DNA of 64,000 nt from positions 27,227 to 91,226 of the forward strand of contig JBBITF010000004.1 of the NCBI GenBank assembly GCA_037440925.1. Direction: 5' to 3'. The position numbers and the translations under genes were made by a program. The notes under the pieces are model-generated. The model saw only the letters and a program-made list of their open reading frames with translations. It searched no databases and had not been told where the DNA came from. This document shows, in pieces, positions 34,648-42,889 of this stretch. This DNA comes from JAABUE01 sp037440925 (GTDB lineage: Bacteria > Chloroflexota > Anaerolineae > Anaerolineales > Villigracilaceae). Every line of letters begins with the position of its first letter. Position 1 is the first letter of the stretch.

Positions 34648-35220
34648 ATGAGCAATCTCCTGCGAGAACACACCCTGAGCGGTGGGCAAGTCATCCAAAT
34701 GGCGCAAGGCGACCTGACGCTCGAAAAAGTGGATGCGATTGTCAACGCAGCCAATTCATATTTGCAGCATGGCGGCGGAGTGGCTTGGGCCATCGTCCAA
34801 CGCGGGGGAGATGTGATTCAAGACGAGAGCGACGCCTGGATTCGCGCCCACGGCCCCGTCTCCCATGCGCGTCCGGCCTGGACTTCGGGCGGGCGGCTGC
34901 CGGCGAGATACGTCATCCACGCGGTGGGCCCGCTGTGGGGCGAGGGCGAGGAAGAGGCCAAATTGACGGCAGCGGTCAGCGGCTCCTTGCAGGTTGCCGA
35001 CGAGTTGCGGCTGCAATCTATCGCTTTCCCGGCGATCTCCACCGGTATCTTTGGTTTCCCCAAAGAACAAGCCGCGCGAGTCCTCCTATCGGCCATTCAA
35101 TCTTATTTTGCCAGGCAAACCTCGCAGATTCGAATCGTCCGCCTGGTGCTGTATGACCAAGAGACGCTGTCGGCATTCTGCACAGTCTATGATCACCTCC
35201 TCGCAAAATCCAAAACTTAA
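34648..35220 (+). CDS. Macro-domain protein (ADP-ribose binding/hydrolase)
   Basis: The 190-residue protein has the macro-domain signature DAIVNAANSYLQHGGGVAWAIVQRGG (residues about 30-55) and AFPAISTGIFGFPKEQA (about 125-145). Such proteins bind ADP-ribose and often remove ADP-ribosylation or O-acetyl-ADP-ribose. The start is the ATG at 34648, 28 bp after the previous stop; longer frames overlap the SH3 gene. The 3' end overlaps the next methyltransferase gene by 32 bp in another frame. Confidence 0.9.
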   Translation: MSNLLREHTLSGGQVIQMAQGDLTLEKVDAIVNAANSYLQHGGGVAWAIVQRGGDVIQDESDAWIRAHGPVSHARPAWTSGGRLPARYVIHAVGPLWGEGEEEAKLTAAVSGSLQVADELRLQSIAFPAISTGIFGFPKEQAARVLLSAIQSYFARQTSQIRIVRLVLYDQETLSAFCTVYDHLLAKSKT

Positions 35221-35959
35221 ACTGGCGCGCGCCTTACAAGGACGTTCCAGAGAGCGCCGCCAGGCCGGTGCATTCCTGGCAGAGGGCGTGCGGCTGGTCG
35301 AAGAGGCCGCCAATAGACAGTGGGGATTTCGATTTGTTCTATACGACCAGACATTGAACGAGCGCGGAACGTCGCTGGTGAAAAGCCTGAAGTCGCACGG
35401 CGTGGAATGCGAAGAGATCCCGCCCAGCCTGATGAAATCGTTGAGTGACACGGAGACCTCGCAAGGCATCCTCGCCGTTCTCAACTTATCGCCCATTCCC
35501 TATCCTGCATTGCTCACCTTCCTCCTCATCCCCGACCAGGTGCGCGACCCCGGCAACCTGGGGACGCTGCTACGCACAGCCTGGGCGGCAGGCGTTCAGG
35601 CGGTTTTTCTCCCACCCGAAACAACAGATGCCTTTGCGCCAAAAGTGGTGCGCGCCGCTATGGGGGCGCATTTCCATCTTCCCATTCACACAATGAGTTG
35701 GAATGAAATCGAACAAGTATGCCGGCAAGCCAGTTTACAGGTTTTCCTGGCCGATATGAGCGGAACCCCCTGTTGGACAACCAACCTTCGCCCTCCACTG
35801 GCTCTGATTGTGGGCGGCGAAGCGCAGGGCGCCAGCCGCGAGGCGCATAAATTGGCGCACACGCGGGTAAGTATTCCTATGCCAGGCGGGGCAGAGTCAC
35901 TGAATGCAGGCGTGGCGGGAGCAATTTTGATGTTCGAGGTATGCAGGCAAAGAGAGTAA
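35189..35959 (+). CDS. TrmH/SpoU-family RNA 2'-O-methyltransferase
   Basis: The 256-residue protein has an N-terminal substrate-binding domain (RERRQAGAFLAEGVRLVEEA) and a C-terminal SPOUT domain: LIPDQVRDPGNLGTLLRTAWAAGV, ALIVGGEAQGAS and VSIPMPGGAESLNAGVAGAILMFE. These are the three motifs of the trefoil-knot SAM site. It probably methylates 23S rRNA or tRNA; the target is not determined. The ATG at 35189 lies inside the macro-domain gene (32-bp overlap). Confidence 0.9.
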   Translation: MITSSQNPKLKLARALQGRSRERRQAGAFLAEGVRLVEEAANRQWGFRFVLYDQTLNERGTSLVKSLKSHGVECEEIPPSLMKSLSDTETSQGILAVLNLSPIPYPALLTFLLIPDQVRDPGNLGTLLRTAWAAGVQAVFLPPETTDAFAPKVVRAAMGAHFHLPIHTMSWNEIEQVCRQASLQVFLADMSGTPCWTTNLRPPLALIVGGEAQGASREAHKLAHTRVSIPMPGGAESLNAGVAGAILMFEVCRQRE

Positions 35960-36043
35960 TTGAGAAAAGCATCACAACAAAATGCTCCTGTTCAACTCAC
36001 AAAACTGAGCAAGGAAACCTTACACCGTAGTTATGAGGCCCCC

Positions 36044-37258
36044 ATGAAAATCCGCTCGATTACCTATTTCTTCAACCCTGGCTGGCCTCCCGACGAGGCT
36101 AAAATGCGCTCTGCCAGTAGATTCCTGATGGAAGCAAAACAAGCCTTTGAGCAGGCTGGTTTTGAAGTGCAGACCATTCGCCTGGCGACTACACCCTTTT
36201 CTTACCTACTGGGCAGGCGCATTAAAGAAACTCCTTACCTGGCCGAAGCCATGGAGACGTTGCTATCTCACTTTGGAGTGGCTTATGCCTCGCTCGGCCC
36301 GGCTTTCCCCGATGTTCCCGGCAGTTACGAGATCATCCCCGAGGCGCTTGCCAAATCGCAAAACATTTTCTTCTCTGGCGTAATGGCCGACATCGAGAAC
36401 GGCATTTCATTGGCCGCAGTACGCGCCTGCGCAGAAGTCATCGTCCGCACAGCAGGCATCACCCCCGATGGCTTTGCCAACCTGCGCTTCGCTGCGCTGG
36501 CCAATGTCCCGGCTGGAGCGCCTTTCTTCCCAGCCGCCTACCATCAAGGGGACAAGCCGGCATTTGCCCTTGCCACCCAAGCAGCAGACCTGGCTCTGGA
36601 GGCTTTCAAGGAAGTCAGAACGGTCAACCAGGGAGCCGCCGCCCTGGTTACGGCCCTGGAAACGTATGCAAGCCGATTGACATCCGTAGCCAAACAATTG
36701 CAATTCCGCTTTGGGGCGCAATTTGGCGGCATTGATTTTTCGTTGGCGCCCTTTCCAGCCGATGATCAATCGTTAGGCGCAGCGGTAGAATGTATGGGCG
36801 TGCCAAAAATTGGATTACATGGCTCGCTGGCTGCCGCCGCTATCTTGACCGAGGCCGTCGAGCGCGCTAAATTCCCCCACACCGGCTTCAGCGGCTTCAT
36901 GCAGCCAGTGCTGGAGGACTCGCTGCTGGCAAGCCGCGCTGCTGAGGGCAGTTTGACCCTGAAGGATTTATTGCTCTACTCAGCCGTTTGCGGCACCGGG
37001 CTGGATACCGTTCCCCTGCCCGGCGACGTGAGCGCGGCTCAAATCACCCCGCTGCTGCTCGACCTTTGCGCGCTGGCCCTGCGCCTCGATAAACCCCTAA
37101 CCGCGCGCCTGATGCCCATTCCCGGCAAACAGGCTGGCGATTCCACCGGCTTCGAGTTTGCTTTCTTTGCCAACAGTAAAGTGATGGCTCTGGAGGCAGA
37201 AACATTGGGCGCGGCGCTGGCAGGAGATGAAATTTTCCGTTTACAGGGACGCCGCTGA
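36044..37258 (+). CDS. DUF711 (UPF0210/PFL-like) family protein
   Basis: The 404-residue protein resembles the UPF0210/DUF711 group, whose fold is related to pyruvate formate-lyase/glycyl-radical barrels. Blocks: IRSITYFFNPGWP, FFSGVMADIENGISLAAVRACAEVI, RFAALANVPAGAPFFPAAYHQG, FGGIDFSLAPFPADDQSLGAA, GTGLDTVPLPGDVS. I chose the ATG at 36044 because it gives this family-like start; a frame from 35960 adds 28 residues of no clear use. The function is unknown. Confidence 0.82.
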   Translation: MKIRSITYFFNPGWPPDEAKMRSASRFLMEAKQAFEQAGFEVQTIRLATTPFSYLLGRRIKETPYLAEAMETLLSHFGVAYASLGPAFPDVPGSYEIIPEALAKSQNIFFSGVMADIENGISLAAVRACAEVIVRTAGITPDGFANLRFAALANVPAGAPFFPAAYHQGDKPAFALATQAADLALEAFKEVRTVNQGAAALVTALETYASRLTSVAKQLQFRFGAQFGGIDFSLAPFPADDQSLGAAVECMGVPKIGLHGSLAAAAILTEAVERAKFPHTGFSGFMQPVLEDSLLASRAAEGSLTLKDLLLYSAVCGTGLDTVPLPGDVSAAQITPLLLDLCALALRLDKPLTARLMPIPGKQAGDSTGFEFAFFANSKVMALEAETLGAALAGDEIFRLQGRR

Positions 37259-37268
37259 ACAGGCCGCG

Positions 37269-38720
37269 CTATGACGGCGGCGGGGTTCTATGGGCATTGT
37301 TCAGGGATTTGAAGCCAAGCCAAATTAACGCTATGGCAACAGCCGTTCCAGCCGCAAGCAGGGCCAGCGCGCGCCAATCTAGCGCATCCAACGCCGACGA
37401 CTGGGGTTGGCTTTGCCTCCCTGCATGTTGCCCCTGGCCCTGTCCTTGCCCCTGCCCCTGGCCTTGCCCTTGCTGGCCGCCGTTCGCTGCTTCTTGCGCC
37501 ATGTGGGTGGCCATGTCTTGCTCGCTCATGGGGGAGGTTGCCTGCCCGCCTGCGCCAGGGACGGGTGTGGTAACTGCGCCCGTTCCCTCAGCGTTTGGCG
37601 TGGCGTTGTTCTGGTTGCGCAACCAGGGAGGCCCCCCCATGCCAGAGGGCGGTCCGAGCGGCTGGGCCACTTCGGGCGCGGTCTCTTCCCACTGGCGGAT
37701 GAAGCCCACAATTGCCTGAATTTCAGCGGGCGTCATACGGTCGCCCCAGGCCGGCATGGCGGTGCCTGGCACGCCCAGCGTGATGATCTGTTGCATGGCC
37801 TGGTCGGTGGTGCTGGTCAGGAAGGATTTGACGTTGATAGACGGCGCAATCGGCTTGCCCTGGCCCTCTGGGCCGTGACAACGAGCGCAGTTGGCGCTGT
37901 AGAGTTCTGCGCCCAGGGCAATGCTCTCCTCGGTGGTTGGAATCGGCACATCCGGGGCCGGTACAATGCCGGCCGGCACTTCGTCCCAGCGTTGGATGAG
38001 CGTGACCATGGCGGCAATATCTTCAGGGGACAAGACATTGCTCCAGCCGGCCATGAGCGTGCCAGGGTTGCCATAAGTGATGGTGCGATTCAACTCGTCG
38101 GCCGTTTTTTCGCGCGCGGCGGCGTCATTGAGGGGCGGAGCGATGGCGGTGCCGAGTCCGTCTGCGCCATGACAGGCCACGCATTGGGCAGCATAGATGC
38201 CGATGGCAGTTTGCAGGGTCGCGCCATCGGGCAGGGAACCGACCGCTTCAACGAGGGCAGGATCGGGGTCCGTAGTGAACGGGATGAGCGGCGCAAGCCC
38301 CAGGTTGACGACGCGGTCGCCGGTCTCGTTCCAATCTCCTGATTGAATCAGGGCAACCAGTTCCTCGATTTGGTAGTCGCTGAGCGGGCCGCCGTCCTCC
38401 TTGCTCCAGGCCGGCATGGCGGTGTCGAAGCGCCCGCGCGCAATGATTTTGTAGAGGTCGTCGAAGGGAATTGTCTTCAGGGCGGGGTTGTCGAGCGGCG
38501 GTGTGGCCCCGATGCCCTCGCCATTCAGACCATGACAAACAGCGCAATTTTCGGCGTACAGCGTCATTGCGTCGTCTAGTTGAGCGTTCAAGATATTGCC
38601 TTGCGCCTGTTCGAGGCGGGAGGGTTCGTTGAGGATGTAAAGTCCCAGGGCCAGCACGATCAAGAGCGTGCCGAGCAAGCCAAGCAGGATTTCGAGGGTG
38701 TGAGTGCGTTTTTCGTTCAT
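37269..38720 (-). CDS. Membrane-anchored tri-haem cytochrome c of a bc-type complex
   Basis: The 483-residue protein has an N-terminal membrane helix (about 9-30) and three c-type haem sites: CAVCH (59-63), CVACH (180-184) and CARCH (278-282), each followed by an A-M-P-A-W or L-M-A-G-W distal Met motif. A Gly-Gln-rich linker (about 410-435) leads to a C-terminal helix (about 450-475). Encoded after Rieske and cytochrome b, it probably replaces cytochrome c1/f and may also carry electrons onward. The start is at 38720 (AAGGAG upstream). A strong hairpin separates it from the Rieske gene. Confidence 0.9.
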   Translation of the reverse strand: MNEKRTHTLEILLGLLGTLLIVLALGLYILNEPSRLEQAQGNILNAQLDDAMTLYAENCAVCHGLNGEGIGATPPLDNPALKTIPFDDLYKIIARGRFDTAMPAWSKEDGGPLSDYQIEELVALIQSGDWNETGDRVVNLGLAPLIPFTTDPDPALVEAVGSLPDGATLQTAIGIYAAQCVACHGADGLGTAIAPPLNDAAAREKTADELNRTITYGNPGTLMAGWSNVLSPEDIAAMVTLIQRWDEVPAGIVPAPDVPIPTTEESIALGAELYSANCARCHGPEGQGKPIAPSINVKSFLTSTTDQAMQQIITLGVPGTAMPAWGDRMTPAEIQAIVGFIRQWEETAPEVAQPLGPPSGMGGPPWLRNQNNATPNAEGTGAVTTPVPGAGGQATSPMSEQDMATHMAQEAANGGQQGQGQGQGQGQGQGQHAGRQSQPQSSALDALDWRALALLAAGTAVAIALIWLGFKSLNNAHRTPPPS

Positions 38721-38731
38721 AAAAACTCCTT

Positions 38732-38758
38732 GTAGCGCAAGATAGTATCTTGCGCTAC
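38732..38758 (-). repeat. 13-bp perfect hairpin between Rieske and cytochrome c genes
   Basis: GTAGCGCAAGATA pairs perfectly with TATCTTGCGCTAC around a single G. It overlaps the Rieske stop codon and ends 11 bp before the cytochrome c start, inside the operon. It may stabilise or process the mRNA so that the subunits are made at different levels. Confidence 0.7.
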
Positions 38759-39243
38759 GGGTAAACAACCTGGGAGGTTTCGTAGGACTGGCGCTGGATT
38801 ATCGTGCCGGTATCCACTTTGACCGCGCCATCTTCTATGATGACGGGAAACAGGTCGAGGGCGCGCGGGGCTGGCGGGTTTTCGACGCTGCCCTGCCGGT
38901 CGAACTGTGAGTTGTGGCAGGGACAGATGAACTTTTGCGCGCTCTGGTCCCACGGGACGGTGCAGCCCAGGTGCGTGCAGCGGTGATAGACGGCCAGGAA
39001 GCCGCCGTCGGGGGAACGCACAATGTAAAAACGCCCATTGGGAATGTGCGTGACCGAGTTGGGCGGAAAATCGTCTACCTTCCCGGCTGTGATGAGCGAG
39101 CCAAATTCGCCTTCGGCCAGGCGCGGCTGGAGGTAGGCCACCAGCACGCCGCCGACTTCGAGCGCAGCCAGCCCGCCAAAGAAAGCCCAGATCATACCGA
39201 GGAAGTCTCGCCGGGAGACGGGGGAGGGAGAGGTTTCGGGCAT
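38755..39243 (-). CDS. petC: Rieske iron-sulfur protein
   Basis: The 162-residue protein starts with a twin-arginine-type signal/anchor (SRRDFLGMIW, then a hydrophobic helix about 16-37). The 2Fe-2S cluster ligands are C89, H91 (CTHLGC) and C107, H110 (CPCHNS); C94 and C109 form the usual disulfide. The second motif reads N after the His where G is common. It sits between cytochrome b (upstream) and the tri-haem c subunit, forming a b6f/bc-type complex. Confidence 0.94.
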   Translation of the reverse strand: MPETSPSPVSRRDFLGMIWAFFGGLAALEVGGVLVAYLQPRLAEGEFGSLITAGKVDDFPPNSVTHIPNGRFYIVRSPDGGFLAVYHRCTHLGCTVPWDQSAQKFICPCHNSQFDRQGSVENPPAPRALDLFPVIIEDGAVKVDTGTIIQRQSYETSQVVYP

Positions 39244-39269
39244 AGTGACTCCGGTTCAGTGATCAGTAA

Positions 39270-40670
39270 TCAGTGAGCAGGGGATAGATTCCACGGCCAA
39301 TAGAGACTCATGCCGGGGCCGCGGAAGAAAATACCGATGACGGTCAAGACGAGGAAGGCAATAAAGATAAATGTGACCAGGAAGATGACGCGCTCTTCGG
39401 TGCTGCCATGAAATGTCTTGACCATCCACTCGTCCAGCAGGATGAGCGGCAGGAGGAGGATGGACAGCGGGATCAGCCCATTGGAGATGAGGGCCGGCCA
39501 GGTCGGCAGCCAGGCTGTCCAGTCGAGGACGAATTCGTCGAGCAGCACCCAGGCGGGGGTGAGCAGGAGCGCCAGCCCCGCCGCCAGCATGGAAAGCGCA
39601 CGTCCACGCCGCGAGCGGAAATAGACGCCCACGCTGGACTGGTTCACGTCAAAGAAGGGCAGTAAGAAGAGGCCCAGCCCGGCCAGCAGGGGCAGGATCA
39701 CACCCGCAACCAGGGGGTGAAAGTGCAGAAGGAGTTCCTGCAAGCCCAGGAAGTACCAGGGCGCCTTGGCAGGATTGGGACTCACATCGGGGTTGGCGAT
39801 GCCTTCCAACGGCGCAGGGACGAGCATGGCAAAGATGAGCAACGCCGCTGCCCATCCCAGCGCGTAGATGGTTTCCTTGCGCACCAGGTGAGGGATGGTG
39901 GTGACGCGCTCCGATTTGGGCGTATCTTCCTCGTCGAGGCCTTTGGGCTGGGTCAAGCCGCCGTCCTTGCGCACGCGCCAGAAGTGATAAGACATCAATC
40001 CAAAGATCGCCAGCGGAATGAGCGCAATGTGCATGGAATAGAAATTCAGCAGGGTGTTGGGGCCGACTTCCGGTCCGCCCAAGACCAGGCGACTCAGCCA
40101 CTGGCCGAGCAGAGGGACGTAACTGATAATGCTGGTGCCAACCGTGATGGCCCAGTAGGCCAGTTGGTCCCACGGCAGCAGGTAGCCGGTGAAGTTCGCG
40201 CCCAAGACCAGGACGAACATCATCATGCCAATCAACCAGTTCAATTCACGCGGCGGGCGGTAGGAACCGGTCAGGAAGACGCGAACAAGATGAAGCACGG
40301 CGATCACAATCAGCAAGTTGGCCGACCAGTGATGCAGGTTACGCACCAGTTCGCCGAACCAGACATTCGAGCGCAGTTCCAAGATGTCGAGATAGGCCTG
40401 CGGCGCGGCCGGGGTGTAATTGTTCAACAGGATTACGCCGGTCAGGCCCAGGAGCATCATCAGGACGGCCGAGAGGCCGCCCAGCCCCCAGGTGTACGTC
40501 CAGCGCAGGGTATTGGCGGGGACTTTGGCCGGGTGAATGTGCAGGATCAGGCTGTCTACCACCATGCGCATCCGGCCGCGGTCATCGGCAGGCATCCCCT
40601 CCGGGATCAGCCGCGCGCGCATCCGTTCCAGCATGGAGGAGGGAGCAGACTCAGGAATTTGTTCGGTCAT
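39270..40670 (-). CDS. petB: Cytochrome b (fused b and subunit-IV-like)
   Basis: The 466-residue protein has at least eight membrane helices. Haem ligand candidates are H113/H114 and H127 in one helix and H213 and H228 in another; the 14-residue gap between H213 and H228 is the b6f-like spacing. The C-terminal half contains NPAKAPWYFLGLQELL, where PEWY of other cytochromes b is replaced by P-W-Y-F context. It is the first gene of a b, Rieske, tri-haem c operon; GGAG lies before the ATG. Confidence 0.92.
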   Translation of the reverse strand: MTEQIPESAPSSMLERMRARLIPEGMPADDRGRMRMVVDSLILHIHPAKVPANTLRWTYTWGLGGLSAVLMMLLGLTGVILLNNYTPAAPQAYLDILELRSNVWFGELVRNLHHWSANLLIVIAVLHLVRVFLTGSYRPPRELNWLIGMMMFVLVLGANFTGYLLPWDQLAYWAITVGTSIISYVPLLGQWLSRLVLGGPEVGPNTLLNFYSMHIALIPLAIFGLMSYHFWRVRKDGGLTQPKGLDEEDTPKSERVTTIPHLVRKETIYALGWAAALLIFAMLVPAPLEGIANPDVSPNPAKAPWYFLGLQELLLHFHPLVAGVILPLLAGLGLFLLPFFDVNQSSVGVYFRSRRGRALSMLAAGLALLLTPAWVLLDEFVLDWTAWLPTWPALISNGLIPLSILLLPLILLDEWMVKTFHGSTEERVIFLVTFIFIAFLVLTVIGIFFRGPGMSLYWPWNLSPAH

Positions 40671-40881
40671 GGCGACTCCTTTGCAAACAATACTGTCCCA
40701 GTTTTATCCTTTTTACTTGGACAAACTGTGAAGAATTCTTGAAAGTTTTGTAAAGGCACATCTGTCACAAATTTTGCGCAATCTTGCAACGAAGTTTAAC
40801 TTCTCTTTACATTCGATGGCTACGATAGGGAAAAGTTGCGCATCAGCAACGAACTCTCATAATGAAATTGGAGATACAACC

Positions 40882-42030
40882 ATGTTCAAAAACTTGAAAA
40901 ACCTCTTGATCGGTATATTCTCTGTGATCATCGTCATCGCCGTCGGCGCCAGCGCCTACACCGCCCTGGCTTCTCCCGGCGCAAACGAGCCAGCCGCCCC
41001 GCTGACAACCAGCAATTTGGGGAACGGCAACGGCGGTAACGGAAGCGGCGCCTCTGTGCTAGACCTGCCGGCCGGCGAACTGAGCGCCGAAGAGGCCGCC
41101 TCGTTGCTCTTCATGCGCGAAGAAGAAAAACTGGCGCGCGACGTGTACAACGCCCTGAATGAGATTTGGGGGCAGGCTACCTTTAGCAACATTGCCGCCA
41201 GCGAACAGGCCCACATGGACGAAATCAAATTGTTGCTGGACCGCTACGGACTGGCCGACCCGGCCCTCGAACCCGCCTCTTTCACGGACCCGGGCCTGGC
41301 TGCCCTCTATGACCAACTCGTGGCCCAAGGCTCTCTCTCCCTCTCCGAGGCCCTCAAAGTTGGCGCGGCCATCGAAGAGATTGACATCCTCGACTTGCAA
41401 GAACGCCTGGCGCAGACCGACAACGCCGACATCCAGCAGGTTTACAACAACCTGATGAGGGGCTCCTATAACCACCTGAACGCCTTTGCGAGCGCGCTGC
41501 TGACGCAAACCGGTGAAACCTACCAGCCGCAGTACCTGAGCGCCGAGGCTTACGCTGCCATCGTCACCGGGCAAAGCGGCAACGGCAACCAGGGCGGGCA
41601 AGGACAAGGTGGGCAAGGGCAGGGTGGACAAGGGCAAGGCCAGAACGGTCAAGGACAAGGTGGGCAAGGGCAGGGCCGACAAGGGCAAAGCAATCAAGGC
41701 CAGGGGCAGGGGACCGCGGCCAGCCTTAACCTGGCAGGCGCAACCACCCTGAGCGGGACGGTCACAGCCTATGACACGTTCACCTTGACTATCCTCACCG
41801 TTGACGGGCAAACGCTGACAGTACAACTCGGCAACGCACGCTACGCCAGCGGCATTGGCTTCAACCCACAGATCGGGCAAACCGTCACGGTTTACGGCTT
41901 CCCTGATCCCCAGGGCATATTCAGTGCCATCACCGTTACGCTGGAAGGCCAGGTCTATACCTTCCGCGATGAAACAGGGCGCCCCCTGTGGATGGGCGGC
42001 AATGGGCGTGGAAATGGAGGCCAGAACTAA
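40882..42030 (+). CDS. Secreted DUF2202 protein with Gly-Gln repeat linker and C-terminal beta domain
   Basis: The 382-residue protein has an N-terminal helix (signal or anchor), a ferritin-like DUF2202 domain (about 70-225; MREEEKLARDVYNAL, ASEQAHMDEIKLLLDRYG, GSYNHLNAFASAL) with Glu/His metal ligands, a Gly-Gln linker (about 231-277) and a C-terminal beta-rich domain (LSGTVTAYDTFTLTILTVDGQ). The start follows GGAGATACAACC. It is divergent from cytochrome b. Function unknown; metal or redox handling is a guess from the fold. Confidence 0.82.
   Translation: MFKNLKNLLIGIFSVIIVIAVGASAYTALASPGANEPAAPLTTSNLGNGNGGNGSGASVLDLPAGELSAEEAASLLFMREEEKLARDVYNALNEIWGQATFSNIAASEQAHMDEIKLLLDRYGLADPALEPASFTDPGLAALYDQLVAQGSLSLSEALKVGAAIEEIDILDLQERLAQTDNADIQQVYNNLMRGSYNHLNAFASALLTQTGETYQPQYLSAEAYAAIVTGQSGNGNQGGQGQGGQGQGGQGQGQNGQGQGGQGQGRQGQSNQGQGQGTAASLNLAGATTLSGTVTAYDTFTLTILTVDGQTLTVQLGNARYASGIGFNPQIGQTVTVYGFPDPQGIFSAITVTLEGQVYTFRDETGRPLWMGGNGRGNGGQN
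41572..41712 (+). repeat. Gly-Gln low-complexity tract (GGQGQ repeats)
   Basis: About 47 codons of tandem G-Q-G-G-Q type repeats, encoded by repeats of GGGCAAGGACAAGGT-like DNA. A related G-Q run occurs in the cytochrome c protein on the opposite strand at about 37435-37490. Confidence 0.75.
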
Positions 42031-42062
42031 ATTTCAAAAGAGGCTGCTGACTCTACAAAAAC

Positions 42063-42097
42063 GACCGGCGAGTGTAAATCTCGCCGGTCAATTTTTT
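42063..42097 (+). terminator. Rho-independent terminator after the DUF2202 gene
   Basis: GACCGGCGA pairs with TCGCCGGTC (9-10 bp, loop about 8 nt) and is followed by AATTTTTTC. Confidence 0.85.
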
Positions 42098-42164
42098 CGG
42101 TTTGCGGTTTGTTCCCCCGCCTTTTCCTGGCATCTTAAACCTACCCCATAGAGCGCGGCAGGCC

Positions 42165-42187
42165 CAAAAAAGCCGCCTAAACGGCGG
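42165..42187 (-). terminator. Terminator after tRNA-Glu
   Basis: On the minus strand CCGCC, 5-nt loop, GGCGG, then CTTTTTTG, starting 10 bp beyond the tRNA 3' end. Confidence 0.7.
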
Positions 42188-42196
42188 TTCAGGAAA

Positions 42197-42269
42197 TGCC
42201 CCCATGGAGATTCGAACTCCAGTCTTAACCTTGAAAGGGTTGCGTCCTGGTCCACTAGACGATGGGGGC
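42197..42269 (-). tRNA. tRNA-Glu (anticodon TTC)
   Basis: The 73-nt cloverleaf folds with a 7-bp acceptor stem (GCCCCCA/TGGGGGC), D-arm CGTCTAGTGG, anticodon loop CTTTCAA and a T-arm with GTTCGAA. The anticodon TTC reads Glu codons. The discriminator is A and the CCA end is not encoded (it must be added by tRNA nucleotidyltransferase). Confidence 0.95.
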
Positions 42270-42329
42270 TTGCTTAGGCTGGGGGATTTTATCACCCCCT
42301 ATCTTACAGGTCAAGCATTTTGGAGATGA

Positions 42330-42869
42330 TTATTCGGGTTTAGAGCGCTGGGCAAGCAAAGCCATGATATCAACATGAACACGATTGACCAGCAAGGCGG
42401 GACATTCCACGCGCAAGTTAGGAATCAAAATGGCGGTCAGCACAGCATCGAACATTGAAATGAATTCGCGCGTTCCATCGAACATCAATCCCTGAAAATC
42501 GAAACGGCCCGGTAATTCCAGTTTGCCTTCCATTTCGTAATGTTGGGTAATGACTCGCGTCGGGTATTCATTAACTGTGCCGTAGCCGCCGCGCACCAGA
42601 GCCGTCGGCCCCAGATCCTCACGCCGCGAAAGGCATAGGACAACAATGCGTTTCTTGACCATCCGTACCTGCTCAAAATGGTCTACCAATTTGGTAGGCA
42701 TGTGAATCTTGGCCAGGCGGGCGTCGTATACATCAAGCGCAGAGTGGATAGGGTCGTTGATGACTCCAATAATGCCCGTATTGGCAGCCATGATTTTCCC
42801 TACTACGCGATAGCCAGATGTATAAATATCAACAGGCAGGTAACGAAAAGTCCGAGGCGAGGTCTCCAT
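42330..42869 (-). CDS. Conserved-looking protein of unknown function
   Basis: The 179-residue product (from the ATG at 42869) is soluble, with strands near IGVINDPIHSALDVYDARLAKIH and VKKRIVVLCLSRREDLGP. No family is recognised. The ORF could extend to 42998, overlapping the zinc-finger gene, but that N-terminus is Ala/Pro/Ser-rich and looks non-coding. It follows the YgiT-like gene by 20 bp and is likely co-transcribed. The weak GGAATTGAA before the start suggests modest translation. Confidence 0.6.
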   Translation of the reverse strand: METSPRTFRYLPVDIYTSGYRVVGKIMAANTGIIGVINDPIHSALDVYDARLAKIHMPTKLVDHFEQVRMVKKRIVVLCLSRREDLGPTALVRGGYGTVNEYPTRVITQHYEMEGKLELPGRFDFQGLMFDGTREFISMFDAVLTAILIPNLRVECPALLVNRVHVDIMALLAQRSKPE

Positions 42870-42889
42870 TTCAATTCCATTTGCTGCAC

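Noticed and set aside
37407..38342. 311-codon plus-strand frame opposite the tri-haem cytochrome c
   Set aside because: No recognisable domain; the haem motifs are clearly on the minus strand.
39717..40742. Long open frame (341 codons) on the plus strand opposite cytochrome b
   Set aside because: The product is rich in Gln, Arg and His without any fold pattern, and the opposite frame encodes a complete cytochrome b; it is an antisense shadow of G+C-rich coding DNA.
41572..41712. Tandem repeats as a possible CRISPR array
   Set aside because: The units are short (about 9-15 bp), in frame and encode Gly-Gln; there are no unique spacers.
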